Shown: positions 8,397 to 16,867 of the stretch, piece after piece
How positions within the stretch are numbered: the stretch's first letter is position 1
How the letters are laid out: each line of letters begins with the position of its first letter
Assembly: GCF_007754155.1 (NCBI RefSeq)
Contig: NZ_CP037423.1
Coordinates: 6,258,567-6,322,566 of the forward strand
DNA from: Stieleria neptunia
GTDB lineage: Bacteria > Planctomycetota > Planctomycetia > Pirellulales > Pirellulaceae
Length of the DNA: 64,000 bases
Reading direction: 5' to 3'
Made by a program: the position numbers and the translations under genes
Notes under the pieces: model-generated
Databases searched by the model: none
What the model was told of the DNA's origin: nothing
The model's input: only the letters and a program-made list of their open reading frames with translations

Positions 8397-10748
8397 ATGC
8401 TTGATCCCCAACTTCAATCGTTGCTCCAATCGCTTCGTGGACGGATTCGCCGCTACGTGGTTTGGGACTCGGTGCTGGCCATCATCGCAGTCGTCTTGGT
8501 GGCGTTTTGGATCGGATTGTTGATCGACTACGTGCCCGTCACCCTGGGCGGCACCGAAATGCCTCGCTCGGCGCGGGGGATTCTGTTGGCCGCGGTCGGT
8601 TTCGCGGTGTTCGTGATCGTTGTCCGAATGCTGATCGATCGGTTAAGCCGTCCGCTTCCCGATGACAGTTTGGCCTTGTTGGTGGAGCGTCATCACCCGC
8701 AACTCGCCGGCCGCTTGGTGACCGCCGTCCAACTGTCGCGGCCCGGGCGCTCCGGCGATTCGCACTCGCCCGACCTGTTGCGTTTAGTTCACCGTGAAGC
8801 GTCCGAATCGGTGGATGAAGTCGATCCGGGGCGTGTGTTTCGGATGCAGCCGCTGATTCAAAAAGCCGCCCTGGCCGGTCCACTGTTACTGCTGGCGCTG
8901 ATGTTTGCCGCCTACAGCCCCAGCGCGTTCGCCCGCGCCGCGGCCCGATTGACGCTGCTGTCCGACGCCCGCTGGCCGCGGCGGGCCAGGCTGGAAATGG
9001 TCGGCGTCGACTTGCCGACCATCAGCGCATCGAACGTCCAAGATTCGGACCCGCAGCGGATCGAATTTGAAAACGGCGTGATGCGTCTGCCCACCGGCAG
9101 CAGCGCCACATTGCGAATTCGCGCGGCCGCCGACGACGCCGAAGTCCCCTCGGCGTGCACCGTTTATTACGAGACCGATGACGGCACCCGCGGACAATCC
9201 AACATGCGACGGGTCGGACGCCAACGCGACGGCTACCAGGCGTTTGTGCTGGACGGTCCGCCGCTGAGCAACCTGGCGTCGTCGTTTTCGTTTTCCATCC
9301 AAGGTCTCGATGACCGGTTGATCGACTATCGGATCGAAGCCGCCGAACCCCCGGCGATTTCGGCGCTGAACGTCAAGATCCGCTATCCCGATTACCTCCG
9401 TGATTCCGCCAGTTCCGCCGCGACCGATGAAGCCGAGTTCGATTTCGAAACACCCTACCAAGCCGGACTGCGGATCAGCGAAGGCAGCGGTGTGACGCTG
9501 GAAGCGGTTTCGAGTCTGCCACTGGGTGATGTCGATGTGGTCCTGGAATCGGATGGGCAAGAAACCCGAGTGACAGAATTGGCGTACTCCGAGGACCGCC
9601 AGTCCGTCCGGTTGAATCTGGACACGTTCAACAACCCGACCGCGATTCGCATCGTTCCTTCCGACCCCGACGGGATCAGCGCTCAAGCCCCGTTTCGATA
9701 CTTCCTGGGTGCGATTCTTGACGAACCGCCCAGCGTCTCACTTGCGCTCAACGGCATCCAATCCGCGGTCACACCGATCGCCCGGCTGCCCTTGGAATGT
9801 GTCGCCGAAGACGACTACGGCGTCGTCTCGGTGACCGCCTTCGTCGCACAGAACGCCCCGGCCAAACAAGGCGATGACGCAGCCGACGCCGCCCCGCCCG
9901 TGTCGGTCGAACCGATCTCGCAACGGCTGGAACTGAACCGCGATGGCCAGGCCGGTGCCGTCATCGATCTTCGTGAATTGACCAATTCCGGGCAAATCCC
10001 CGCGTTGCAACCCGGCGGCGCCATCAGCGTCTATGCCGAAGCACGCGACGGATACGATCTGGACGGAACCCATCTGACCACCAGCGAGATCTTTCGCTTG
10101 CAAGTCGTCACGCCCGAAGAACTGCTGACGCTGATGGAGCGACGCGAACTCGGACTCCGCACCCGGCTGGAACAAACCGTTACCGAAACCCAGGGACTCC
10201 GCGAACAACTCGCCGGGTTCCGATCCGATCGGTTTGAGCTGTTGATGGAACGCCAACAAGGGGAATCTGAACAACAGACACGGCAACGCGAACTGCGAAT
10301 CATCGGACTTCGAGTCCAACAAAGCGGCTTGCAGGCCAGCAAAACCGCCGAAGAACTGACCGGAATTGCAGAGTCACTCGATGATCTGCTGCTGGAAATG
10401 GTCAACAATCGAGTTGACTCCAAGGACCGACAGGAAAGACTTGGCAGCGGAGTTCGCGACCCGCTGCGAAAGATCGCGGATGTCTCCATGGAGCAACTCA
10501 AGCAGCAGATCCGATCGATCGAAGCCTCAATCCAGCAGCCGGAACAGGCGCTCGAGCAAACCGAAGCGGCGATCCAAACCGCCGACCAAGTGCTCTTGGA
10601 GCTGACGGCCGTCTTGGAGAAAATGCTTGACTTGGAAAGCTACAATGAACTGTTGGACCTGGTTCGCGGCCTGATCCAAGATCAAGAACAACTCAAAGAA
10701 GACACCCAGCAAGAACGCAAAAACCGCGTCAAAGACTTGTTCAAATAA
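8397..10748 (+). CDS. Membrane protein with C-terminal coiled coil (DUF4175-like)
   Basis: A 783-residue protein beginning 1 bp after the previous stop. Three hydrophobic helices lie near the N-terminus (about residues 22-44, 61-80 and 158-178). A large extracytoplasmic part with beta-rich Ig-like segments follows, such as 'LNVKIRYPDYLRDSASS'. The last ~200 residues are Gln/Glu/Leu-rich with coiled-coil character ('QQTRQRELRIIGLRVQQSG'). The layout resembles the DUF4175-type proteins found in Bat-like operons of planctomycetes and other bacteria, whose function is unknown. Position and spacing make it part of the MoxR operon. The family name is a recognition call without a search behind it. 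Confidence 0.78.
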   Translation: MLDPQLQSLLQSLRGRIRRYVVWDSVLAIIAVVLVAFWIGLLIDYVPVTLGGTEMPRSARGILLAAVGFAVFVIVVRMLIDRLSRPLPDDSLALLVERHHPQLAGRLVTAVQLSRPGRSGDSHSPDLLRLVHREASESVDEVDPGRVFRMQPLIQKAALAGPLLLLALMFAAYSPSAFARAAARLTLLSDARWPRRARLEMVGVDLPTISASNVQDSDPQRIEFENGVMRLPTGSSATLRIRAAADDAEVPSACTVYYETDDGTRGQSNMRRVGRQRDGYQAFVLDGPPLSNLASSFSFSIQGLDDRLIDYRIEAAEPPAISALNVKIRYPDYLRDSASSAATDEAEFDFETPYQAGLRISEGSGVTLEAVSSLPLGDVDVVLESDGQETRVTELAYSEDRQSVRLNLDTFNNPTAIRIVPSDPDGISAQAPFRYFLGAILDEPPSVSLALNGIQSAVTPIARLPLECVAEDDYGVVSVTAFVAQNAPAKQGDDAADAAPPVSVEPISQRLELNRDGQAGAVIDLRELTNSGQIPALQPGGAISVYAEARDGYDLDGTHLTTSEIFRLQVVTPEELLTLMERRELGLRTRLEQTVTETQGLREQLAGFRSDRFELLMERQQGESEQQTRQRELRIIGLRVQQSGLQASKTAEELTGIAESLDDLLLEMVNNRVDSKDRQERLGSGVRDPLRKIADVSMEQLKQQIRSIEASIQQPEQALEQTEAAIQTADQVLLELTAVLEKMLDLESYNELLDLVRGLIQDQEQLKEDTQQERKNRVKDLFK

Positions 10749-10782
10749 CCGGTAATAAACTGCCGCAGACCTGGAAAACGAT

Positions 10783-12651
10783 ATGTGGGACAATGACTTG
10801 ATGAATGAATCGAATCGCTCGGTCACACGTCGAGCCGCCATGCGTCCATCCACTCCCTTCCGCGTCCTCGCGGCCGCTCTCTTCGTCCTCTCGGCCTCCC
10901 TCTGCGGGGCCGTCACCGCCACCGCCCAAGATCCCGCCCCCGAGTCGGACCTGGTGCTCCGCCAAGCCGGCGTCGCCGATCGCTACCAGCGTCTCGAAGA
11001 GCTGTTGCTGCGTCTGGCCGACGTCGAGGCCGCCGAGAACCCCGACCGCGCGGCGTTGCTGCGTCAGGCGGCCAAACAGTCCCGCGAAAAGTTCGTCTTG
11101 CAGCAACTCAGGAACGCCAGCGAAGCGCTCCGAAACGAAAAATTCTCGGACGCGGTCAACAATCAGGATTCAGCCAGCGTCGGGCTCGCGGAGATCTTGA
11201 AACTGCTGACCAGCGAAGACCGGGCCAACAGGATCCGCGATGAAAAAGAACGTTTGTCGAAGATGATCAAGGATCTCAAACGCATCGAACGCTCGCAACG
11301 AAGCACCCGCGCACGGACCGAAAACGGGGCGGAACTCGATCAACTGGAGAAAGAACAGGAGTCGATCGCGGATCGCGGGCAGAAACTGAAAGATCAACTC
11401 GCTGAGGAAAACGGGGGGGAGAAGGAGTCAGGAGACAAGGAGTCAGGAGACAAGGAGTCAGGAGACAAGGAGGGAGAAGACAAGGAGGGAGAAGACAAGG
11501 AGGGAGAAGCTAAGGAGGGAGAAGCTAAGGAGGGAGAAGCTAAGGAAGGAGAAGCTAAGGAAGGGGAAGCTAAGGAAGGGGAAGCTAAGGAAGGGGAAGC
11601 CAAGGAAGGGGAAGCTAAGGAAGGGGAAGCTAAGGAAGGGGAAGCCAAGGAAGGGGAAGCCAAGGAAGGGGAAGCCAAGGAAGGGGAAGCTAAGGAGGGG
11701 GAAGCTAAGGAAGGGGAAGCTAAGGAGGGGGAAGCTAAGGAGGGGGAAGCTAAGCCTGGGTCGGAGCAACAGAGTCAGCAAGGCGAGCAGGGTCAGCAAG
11801 GCGAGCAGAGTCAGCAGCCGCAGTCGCCGCAGCAACAGGCCGAACAGAAGTTGCAGCAGGCGATCGAAAAGATGCGTCAAGCGGAGCAGGATCTGGAGCA
11901 GTCCAAGCGCGACGAGGCCGTCGAGGACCAGCTGGCGGCCGAAGAGAATCTGCGTCAGGCGATCGACGAACTCGAACAAATCCTGCGTCAACTTCGCGAA
12001 GAAGAGATGCAGAGGGAACTTGCGCGACTGGAAAGTCGTCTCAAGAAGATGGCTGCGATGCAATCAAAAGTGATCGACGACACGGCGGAGTTGGCCGCGA
12101 CGCCGAAATCGCAACGCAACCGACAAACGGACCTGAAAGCCGGCGATTTGTCCTTTGACCAAAAGAAAATCACGGTCGAAGCGGATCGCGCGATGTTGCT
12201 GCTGCGGGAAGAAGGCTCCAGCGTGGCGTTCCCCGAGGTGGTGGCGCAAATCCGCGACGAAAGTGAACGAATTGCCCAGAGATTAGGCAAAACGCAAATT
12301 GATGCCGTCACACAAGGCATGCAACAAGATGTCCTGGCCGCCATCGAAGAAATGATCGGGGCTTTACAACAGGCTCAGCGGGACCTGGAAAAACAAAAAC
12401 AACAGGGCCAATCCGCCCCCCAACAGGCCGGACAGCCCGGAGAACAGCCGCTGGTGGGCGCCATTTCCGAGCTGAAACTGATCCGAACGATGGAAACCAG
12501 GATCAAATCGACAACACAACGTTATGCCGGACTCCTACAATCGGATGAGACTTCGGCACAGGACGTGCTTCCTTTGCTAAAGAACTTGTCCGATCGCCAG
12601 GCTAGGCTGTACAAAATAACGCGTGACTTGGTGATGCAGCGCAATAAGTAA
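10783..12651 (+). CDS. Secreted coiled-coil protein with a GEAKE-type pentapeptide repeat
   Basis: A 622-residue protein. ATG 10783 has a GGAA at good distance; an internal ATG at 10840 would begin directly at the signal peptide ('MRPSTPFRVLAAALFVLSAS', cleavage near ATAQ). The mature protein is mostly charged coiled coil. It contains 23 tandem pentapeptides (GEKES/GDKEG/EDKEG, then sixteen EAKEG and one EAKPG), followed by a Gln-rich stretch and a second long coiled coil rich in Lys, Glu and Gln. No catalytic motif is visible. In Bat-like operons such proteins sit between membrane VWA proteins and TPR proteins, so a periplasmic scaffold role is plausible but unproven. Confidence 0.8.
   Translation: MWDNDLMNESNRSVTRRAAMRPSTPFRVLAAALFVLSASLCGAVTATAQDPAPESDLVLRQAGVADRYQRLEELLLRLADVEAAENPDRAALLRQAAKQSREKFVLQQLRNASEALRNEKFSDAVNNQDSASVGLAEILKLLTSEDRANRIRDEKERLSKMIKDLKRIERSQRSTRARTENGAELDQLEKEQESIADRGQKLKDQLAEENGGEKESGDKESGDKESGDKEGEDKEGEDKEGEAKEGEAKEGEAKEGEAKEGEAKEGEAKEGEAKEGEAKEGEAKEGEAKEGEAKEGEAKEGEAKEGEAKEGEAKEGEAKEGEAKPGSEQQSQQGEQGQQGEQSQQPQSPQQQAEQKLQQAIEKMRQAEQDLEQSKRDEAVEDQLAAEENLRQAIDELEQILRQLREEEMQRELARLESRLKKMAAMQSKVIDDTAELAATPKSQRNRQTDLKAGDLSFDQKKITVEADRAMLLLREEGSSVAFPEVVAQIRDESERIAQRLGKTQIDAVTQGMQQDVLAAIEEMIGALQQAQRDLEKQKQQGQSAPQQAGQPGEQPLVGAISELKLIRTMETRIKSTTQRYAGLLQSDETSAQDVLPLLKNLSDRQARLYKITRDLVMQRNK
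11416..11760 (+). repeat. 23 x 15-bp in-frame tandem repeat
   Basis: Twenty-three consecutive 15-bp units code for five residues each. The consensus of the later units is GAAGCTAAGGAAGGG, with silent differences GCT/GCC, GAA/GAG and GGA/GGG. The first six units are the divergent forms GEKES, GDKES, GDKEG and EDKEG. The near-identity of neighbouring units suggests recent expansion by slippage or unequal recombination. Any gain or loss of a unit keeps the frame and only changes protein length. Confidence 0.95.
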
Positions 12652-12676
12652 GCGACTCCAACACAGGCGGACCACT

Positions 12677-13768
12677 GTGATTCGTAATCGAACCTCTCAG
12701 AAGCGGCGGAGTTTTCTCTGTTCAGTCCCGTCTTACTGTTTCGTTTTCTTGCTGCTCGGGTCGACCGCGATGGCGGATCGATCGCTGGAAAGTGAACAGA
12801 GTTGGAAGGCCCTCGACGGCGAACAAATGTCGGCTCTGCTGCGCGGTTCGCTCAACGACTACGGCGCCCCGCCGGCCGCCAGCGCGGAAGCGTCCGAGCG
12901 GTTTCGGCTGCAATTGGAACAATCCGATCAGGACCCGATGGATGCCTTTGTCGAGGCGGTCGCCGGTTTGACCGACGCGGTCGAGCGTCTGGCGGAGATC
13001 GCGGCCAAAGACCCGCTCGCCGCCGCGGCCAGTATCGACCCCTCCGCGGCCGACTACGCGGAAATCGAATCGTTACCCAAGCCGATCCGGATGACCGTCC
13101 GAACCTGGTTGGGCCGGTTGCTGGTGCGATCACGCCTGTACGACGAAGCGCTGCCGGTGATCGCCGAAGTCGACGCGACCGAGTCGATCGACCCCGCCAG
13201 CTCGTTGTTCTATCGCGGTGCCTGTTACCACGCGTTGCTGATGAAACAAGAAGCGCTCACCGACCTCCGCACCCTGCTGGAAAACGAAGACGATTGCCCG
13301 ATCCGATTCTCTCGACTGGCAAAGCTGATGGTCGCCGACATCAAACCCCTCAAAGAGGACTCGCTGGACGAAATCTCACGGTTGATGACCGATGTCACCC
13401 GCCGTCTGGATCTCGGCCGAAGCGATGAAAAGGTCGAAGGCCAAGAACAGAAGATCATCGACAAGCTGACCAAGTTGATCGACAAACTCGAAGAGCAACA
13501 ACAGCAGCAGCAACAACAACAGCAGGGCGGCGGCAGCTCGGGAGGCGATCCGAAAAACGGCCAAGAATCGCCGATGCAAGACAGCCAGATCGCCGGGGGC
13601 AGCGGAGACGGAAACGTCAAAAAGAAGAACCTGGGCGACGACGACGGCTGGGGAAACCTGCCGCCGGCCGAACGCAAAGAAGCCCTGCAAAAGATCAGCC
13701 GCGATCTGCCCACCCACTATCGCGACGCCATCGAAGCCTACTTCCGCAAACGAGCCACCGACGGCTGA
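12677..13768 (+). CDS. Exported TPR-like protein with poly-Gln linker
   Basis: A 363-residue protein starting at GTG 12677, with AGGCGG upstream. A signal peptide ('FLCSVPSYCFVFLLLGSTAMA') leads into a helical TPR-like region (about residues 100-260), for example 'SLFYRGACYHALLMKQEALT'. Next comes a run of ten Gln, then a Gly/Asp/Lys-rich low-complexity stretch. A conserved-looking C-terminus contains 'LPPAERKEALQKISRDLP' and 'HYRDAIEAYFRKRA', a motif often found at the end of such secreted proteins in Bat-like operons. It is the last gene of the MoxR operon. Its role is inferred only from context: a periplasmic partner of the VWA proteins. Confidence 0.82.
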   Translation: MIRNRTSQKRRSFLCSVPSYCFVFLLLGSTAMADRSLESEQSWKALDGEQMSALLRGSLNDYGAPPAASAEASERFRLQLEQSDQDPMDAFVEAVAGLTDAVERLAEIAAKDPLAAAASIDPSAADYAEIESLPKPIRMTVRTWLGRLLVRSRLYDEALPVIAEVDATESIDPASSLFYRGACYHALLMKQEALTDLRTLLENEDDCPIRFSRLAKLMVADIKPLKEDSLDEISRLMTDVTRRLDLGRSDEKVEGQEQKIIDKLTKLIDKLEEQQQQQQQQQQGGGSSGGDPKNGQESPMQDSQIAGGSGDGNVKKKNLGDDDGWGNLPPAERKEALQKISRDLPTHYRDAIEAYFRKRATDG

Positions 13769-13771
13769 GTG

Positions 13772-14050
13772 CCCCGTCCAGCTTAGGACGACCGCTTTCC
13801 GAGTACGACGGCCCTTCCGGGCCGTCGTCCAGAGGGCTCGCCCCGACCACCTACAAAGGCGTCGTACAACGGTCCGCTTTGCGGGTACGACGGCCCTTCC
13901 GGGCCGTCGTCCAGAGGGCTCGCCCCGACCACCTACAAAGGCGTCGTACAACGGTCCGCTTTGCGGGTACGACGGCCCTTCCGGGCCGTCGTCCAGAGGG
14001 CTCGCCCCGACCACCTACAAAGGGCGTCGTACAACGGTCCGCTTTCCGCA
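13772..14050. repeat. Three-copy 82-bp hairpin element between convergent genes
   Basis: Near-identical 82-bp units start at 13804, 13886 and 13968. They are preceded by a leader containing CCAGCTTAGGACGACCG. Each unit contains a perfect inverted repeat with arms ACGACGGCCC and GGGCCGTCGT around a 4-base loop, plus a second weaker one. It is the same element, in opposite orientation, as the 8-copy array at 25983. The array lies between the end of the MoxR operon and the end of lysS. Confidence 0.95.
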
Positions 14051-14060
14051 TCACACTCCC

Positions 14061-15659
14061 TCACCCATTTTCCGTCGGCCGCAGCACCGGAAACAGGATC
14101 ACGTCGCGAATCGATTTCTGTCCCGTCAGGATCATCACCAGGCGATCGATTCCGATCCCCAGCCCGCCTGCCGGTGGCATCGCGTGACGCAGTGCGCGGA
14201 TAAAGTCGTGGTCCATCTTGGCCATCGACTCTTCATCATTCTGCCCTTCCAATTGCGTTTCAAACAGCTTCTGCTGCAGGTCGGGATCGTTCAATTCGGT
14301 GTAGGCGTTAGCCAGTTCCATCCCACTGATGAACAGCTCGAACCGTTCGGCGATTTCGGGGTTGTCCCGTTTGCGTTTCGTCAGCGGACAAATACTGGCG
14401 GGGTAGTCGATCACAAAAATTGGCCCTTCCAGCGTGTCCTCGACTTTCTCTTCAAAGATCTCGTTGCGGACGACATCGGGGTGCTTGTGTTCGGTGTCCA
14501 GGCCTAATTTTTTGGCGTACTCGATCACCGCGTCGTCATCGGTCTCGTCGATTCCCGTCGCCTGTTTGAACAACTCGGCGTAAGTGGCCCGCTTGAACGG
14601 TGGTGTGAAATCGATCGTCTTGCCCGCGTATTCGCGTTGGTATCCGCCGCCGATCGCTTCGATGGCGTCACAGATCACGCGTTCGGTCAATTCCATCATC
14701 GAGACATAATCGCCGTACGCTTGATAGACCTCCAGCATCGTGAATTCTGGATTGTGCCGCGGGCTGAGGCCTTCGTTGCGATAGACACGCCCGAGTTCGT
14801 AGACGCGTTCCATGCCGCCGACCATCAGCCGTTTCAGGTGCAGTTCGAGTGCGATCCGCATGGTCAGCCCCATGTCGAGCGCGTTGTGGTGCGTTTCGAA
14901 GGGGCGTGCCGCGGCGCCACCGGCAACGGTATGAAGCGTCGGGCCTTCGACCTCGCAAAACCCATCCGCATCCAGTGTCGCCCGGATCGACTTGACGATT
15001 CGCGTGCGGTCCAAGAACGTTTCCATGGTGCCGTCGTTGAACGCCAGGTCGGCGTACCGCATCCGCTGCTTCAGATCGACGTTGGTCAGCCCCGCGTGCT
15101 TTTCCGGTGGCGGTTCCAGCATCTTGGTCTGGAACGTCAACTTCTCGGCGAACACGGTCAATTCGCCGGTGTTGGTGCGTCCCAACCGTCCTTCGGCGGC
15201 GATCAAATCCCCCAGGTCGAACAGCTTGGCGAGCGCGAAATCATCCTCGCCGACTTGTTTCTTGCCGATAAAGATTTGGATCGATCCGGTCCAATCCTTG
15301 ATGTTCAAAAAAATCAGCTTGCCGGTCGGTCGAGCCAGCATGATGCGGCCGGCGACGCGAACCGTCGGACCGATTTCTTCGCCGGGACCGTTGTCCGATT
15401 TCCACTGGCGATAATCGACGTCGTCGGATTCGACGTCCGGCAGCTCTAGAACCTGGCCGTCTTTGGTTTGAAACTTGATTTCGGGGATCCGTTTGCGGCA
15501 ATCCCCGATCAACGTCCGGTCGTCAAACCGCGAACCATAGGGGTCGATCCCCATCGCTTCAATTTGTCGCAGTTTTTCGCGGCGTGCCACTCTCGGGTCG
15601 GTGTTGTCACCATCGTCGGGAGATCCATTTTCGTTGCCGCCGTCTGGGTTCTGATTCAT
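14061..15659 (-). CDS. lysS: Lysine--tRNA ligase, class II
   Basis: A 532-residue class II lysyl-tRNA synthetase, which charges tRNA-Lys with lysine using ATP. The N-terminal OB-fold anticodon-binding domain shows 'VRVAGRIMLARPTGKLIFLN'. The catalytic domain has motif 2 'VYRNEGLSPRHNPEFTMLE' and motif 3 'GGLGIGIDRLVMILTG' near the C-terminus. The ATG at 15657-15659 begins an acidic, Asn-rich extension before the OB fold, as in planctomycete homologues; an upstream in-frame extension looks non-coding. Length is slightly above the usual ~500 residues because of this leader. It converges on the MoxR operon with a repeat array between them. Confidence 0.97.
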   Translation of the reverse strand: MNQNPDGGNENGSPDDGDNTDPRVARREKLRQIEAMGIDPYGSRFDDRTLIGDCRKRIPEIKFQTKDGQVLELPDVESDDVDYRQWKSDNGPGEEIGPTVRVAGRIMLARPTGKLIFLNIKDWTGSIQIFIGKKQVGEDDFALAKLFDLGDLIAAEGRLGRTNTGELTVFAEKLTFQTKMLEPPPEKHAGLTNVDLKQRMRYADLAFNDGTMETFLDRTRIVKSIRATLDADGFCEVEGPTLHTVAGGAAARPFETHHNALDMGLTMRIALELHLKRLMVGGMERVYELGRVYRNEGLSPRHNPEFTMLEVYQAYGDYVSMMELTERVICDAIEAIGGGYQREYAGKTIDFTPPFKRATYAELFKQATGIDETDDDAVIEYAKKLGLDTEHKHPDVVRNEIFEEKVEDTLEGPIFVIDYPASICPLTKRKRDNPEIAERFELFISGMELANAYTELNDPDLQQKLFETQLEGQNDEESMAKMDHDFIRALRHAMPPAGGLGIGIDRLVMILTGQKSIRDVILFPVLRPTENG

Positions 15660-15883
15660 CTTGACTGCTGATTGGGTTGAAAACTGCCGCGGAAAACGAC
15701 CGAATTTCCGAGCGTGGGCCGAATTGTCGAACCGATCGCCCGTTTTGACAAGGCGAGGGCCCGGGAGCTGTCTTGACCCGGAACGCGACGGTTGGCTATC
15801 AGACGGTTTGTTGTTGCCGGCGTCGTCGTGACGCTGGACCATGACGCGTTTTTCTCCCGCCACCGATCGAATCCGAGTCCCCC

Positions 15884-16210
15884 ATGAGTCGTTTTCTCGC
15901 CGTCACCCTGTTCCTGGTCATCGCCAGCTGTTTTTCCGCCACCGACCAAGCGTCGGCGGCCGAAGTCGTCCATTTCCAGTGCAAGGAATGGAAAGCGAAA
16001 CACATCCACGACGCCAAAAAGGCAACCGCGATTGCCGGGACGTTGAAAAAACTGGGGTGTGAAGTCAAGGAAGAGCAGCACAACGGCCATCTGGACGTCA
16101 AATACCGCTGCGTCAAGGAACGCAAGCTGCCCGTGAAATCCCACGCCGAAGCCGTCAAATGGGAAAAGTGGTTCAAAGAATACGGGTTCAAGGTCTACCA
16201 CACCCACTAA
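15884..16210 (+). CDS. Small secreted protein of unknown function
   Basis: A 108-residue protein with a clear signal peptide ('MSRFLAVTLFLVIASCFSAT', cleavage near ASAA). The mature part of about 85 residues is rich in Lys, His, Trp and Cys ('FQCKEWKAKHIHDAKKATA', 'LGCEVKEEQHNGHLDVKYRC', ending 'YHTH'). Two or three cysteines and several histidines could bind metal or form a disulfide. I do not recognise a named family. It is divergent from lysS with about 220 bp between starts, and a hairpin element follows it. Confidence 0.75.
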   Translation: MSRFLAVTLFLVIASCFSATDQASAAEVVHFQCKEWKAKHIHDAKKATAIAGTLKKLGCEVKEEQHNGHLDVKYRCVKERKLPVKSHAEAVKWEKWFKEYGFKVYHTH

Positions 16211-16226
16211 TGCTTGCCGTCTGGAA

Positions 16227-16294
16227 AGTGGGGTAAGCATCCTGCTTGCCATCTGGAATTGCCCCGCACTGGCAAGCTGGAAGCTTACGCCACT
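16227..16294. repeat. Intergenic inverted repeat (AGTGG...TAAGC hairpin family)
   Basis: The left arm starts AGTGGGGTAAGCATCCTGCT at 16227. The right arm GGCAAGCTGGAAGCTTACGC (16271-16294) pairs with it around a 20-base loop. It belongs to the hairpin family also seen at 20761, 29087, 43107, 50770 and 57126. It sits 16 bp after the stop of the small secreted protein gene. Confidence 0.9.
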
Positions 16295-16369
16295 TGCCCC
16301 GAACCCGAATTGTGATTTACACTTCTGTGATGGACGGCAGCCCGTTTCGACGACGCGGTCGTTCCCCCA

Positions 16370-16452
16370 GGAGGATAAGCGAATTGGCAAGCAGACTGAT
16401 TCGAAATCAGTTGCCGCGCAAGCGGTTGTGGGTTCGAGTCCCATGTCCTCCG
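16370..16452 (+). tRNA. tRNA-Ser (anticodon CGA)
   Basis: An 83-base class II tRNA. The acceptor strands GGAGGAT and GTCCTCC pair, with one T-G wobble. The anticodon stem ACTGA/TCAGT encloses the loop TTCGAAA, giving anticodon CGA. A long variable arm contains the CCGC/GCGG stem, and the T arm is GTGGGTTCGAGTCCCAT. The discriminator base is G, as expected for serine. It reads UCG codons. A strong hairpin terminator begins 11 bp after its 3' end. Confidence 0.95.
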
Positions 16453-16463
16453 CTGTGACCAAC

Positions 16464-16503
16464 ACACCCTCGAAAACGTTATGTTTTCGAGGGTGTTTTT
16501 TTT
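16464..16503 (+). terminator. Intrinsic terminator after tRNA-Ser
   Basis: A perfect 14-bp stem (ACACCCTCGAAAAC at 16464-16477, GTTTTCGAGGGTGT at 16483-16496) with a 5-base loop is followed by an uninterrupted T run to 16503. This is a textbook Rho-independent terminator for the tRNA transcript. Confidence 0.93.
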
Positions 16504-16515
16504 GGCACCACCCAC

Positions 16516-16646
16516 CTGGCCCCCCTATTCCATCCAGCCATCCAAAAAGGTGTCGGACACCTTTTTTCTTCCCTGGCCCCCCTATTCCATCCAACCATCC
16601 AAAAAGGTGTCGCCATCCAAAAAGGTGTCGGACACCTTTTTTCTTC
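16516..16646. repeat. Duplicated palindrome block with T-rich tails
   Basis: Two copies of a ~55-75 bp block contain 'CCCCCCTATTCCATCCA' followed by a near-perfect palindrome, with arms AAAAAGGTGTC and GACACCTTTTT around a single G. Palindromes lie at about 16543-16566 and 16619-16642. The second copy has an extra half-palindrome (AAAAAGGTGTCGCC) just before it. Each palindrome ends in six T residues, so it could act as a bidirectional terminator. No transposase is nearby. The rest of 16647-16867 shows nothing I can assign. Confidence 0.85.
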
Positions 16647-16867
16647 TGGCTGCAACGCTGCGTCTGAACGCGGGCATCTGGCTGTCAGTTTTTTTTCGAT
16701 TCGCTGTCGGGCAGGTGCCGGAAAGAGCGGTTGCTTGATTGGAGGGGAGCTAAAACACGAACCCTCCCCGCATTTTTTGTGTGCTCGGGTTTGTGCGTTC
16801 AGAACGGTTCACCGAGCGTCCCCAGTGCCCGCTCCAGAGCTGCATCAGCAAGAATGAGTCGAAGAAG

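Noticed and set aside
11394..11678. Minus-strand open frame of Ser/Pro/Ala repeats opposite the EAKEG repeat
   Set aside because: It is the antisense reading of the 15-bp repeat; the plus-strand gene has signal peptide, coiled coils and operon context.
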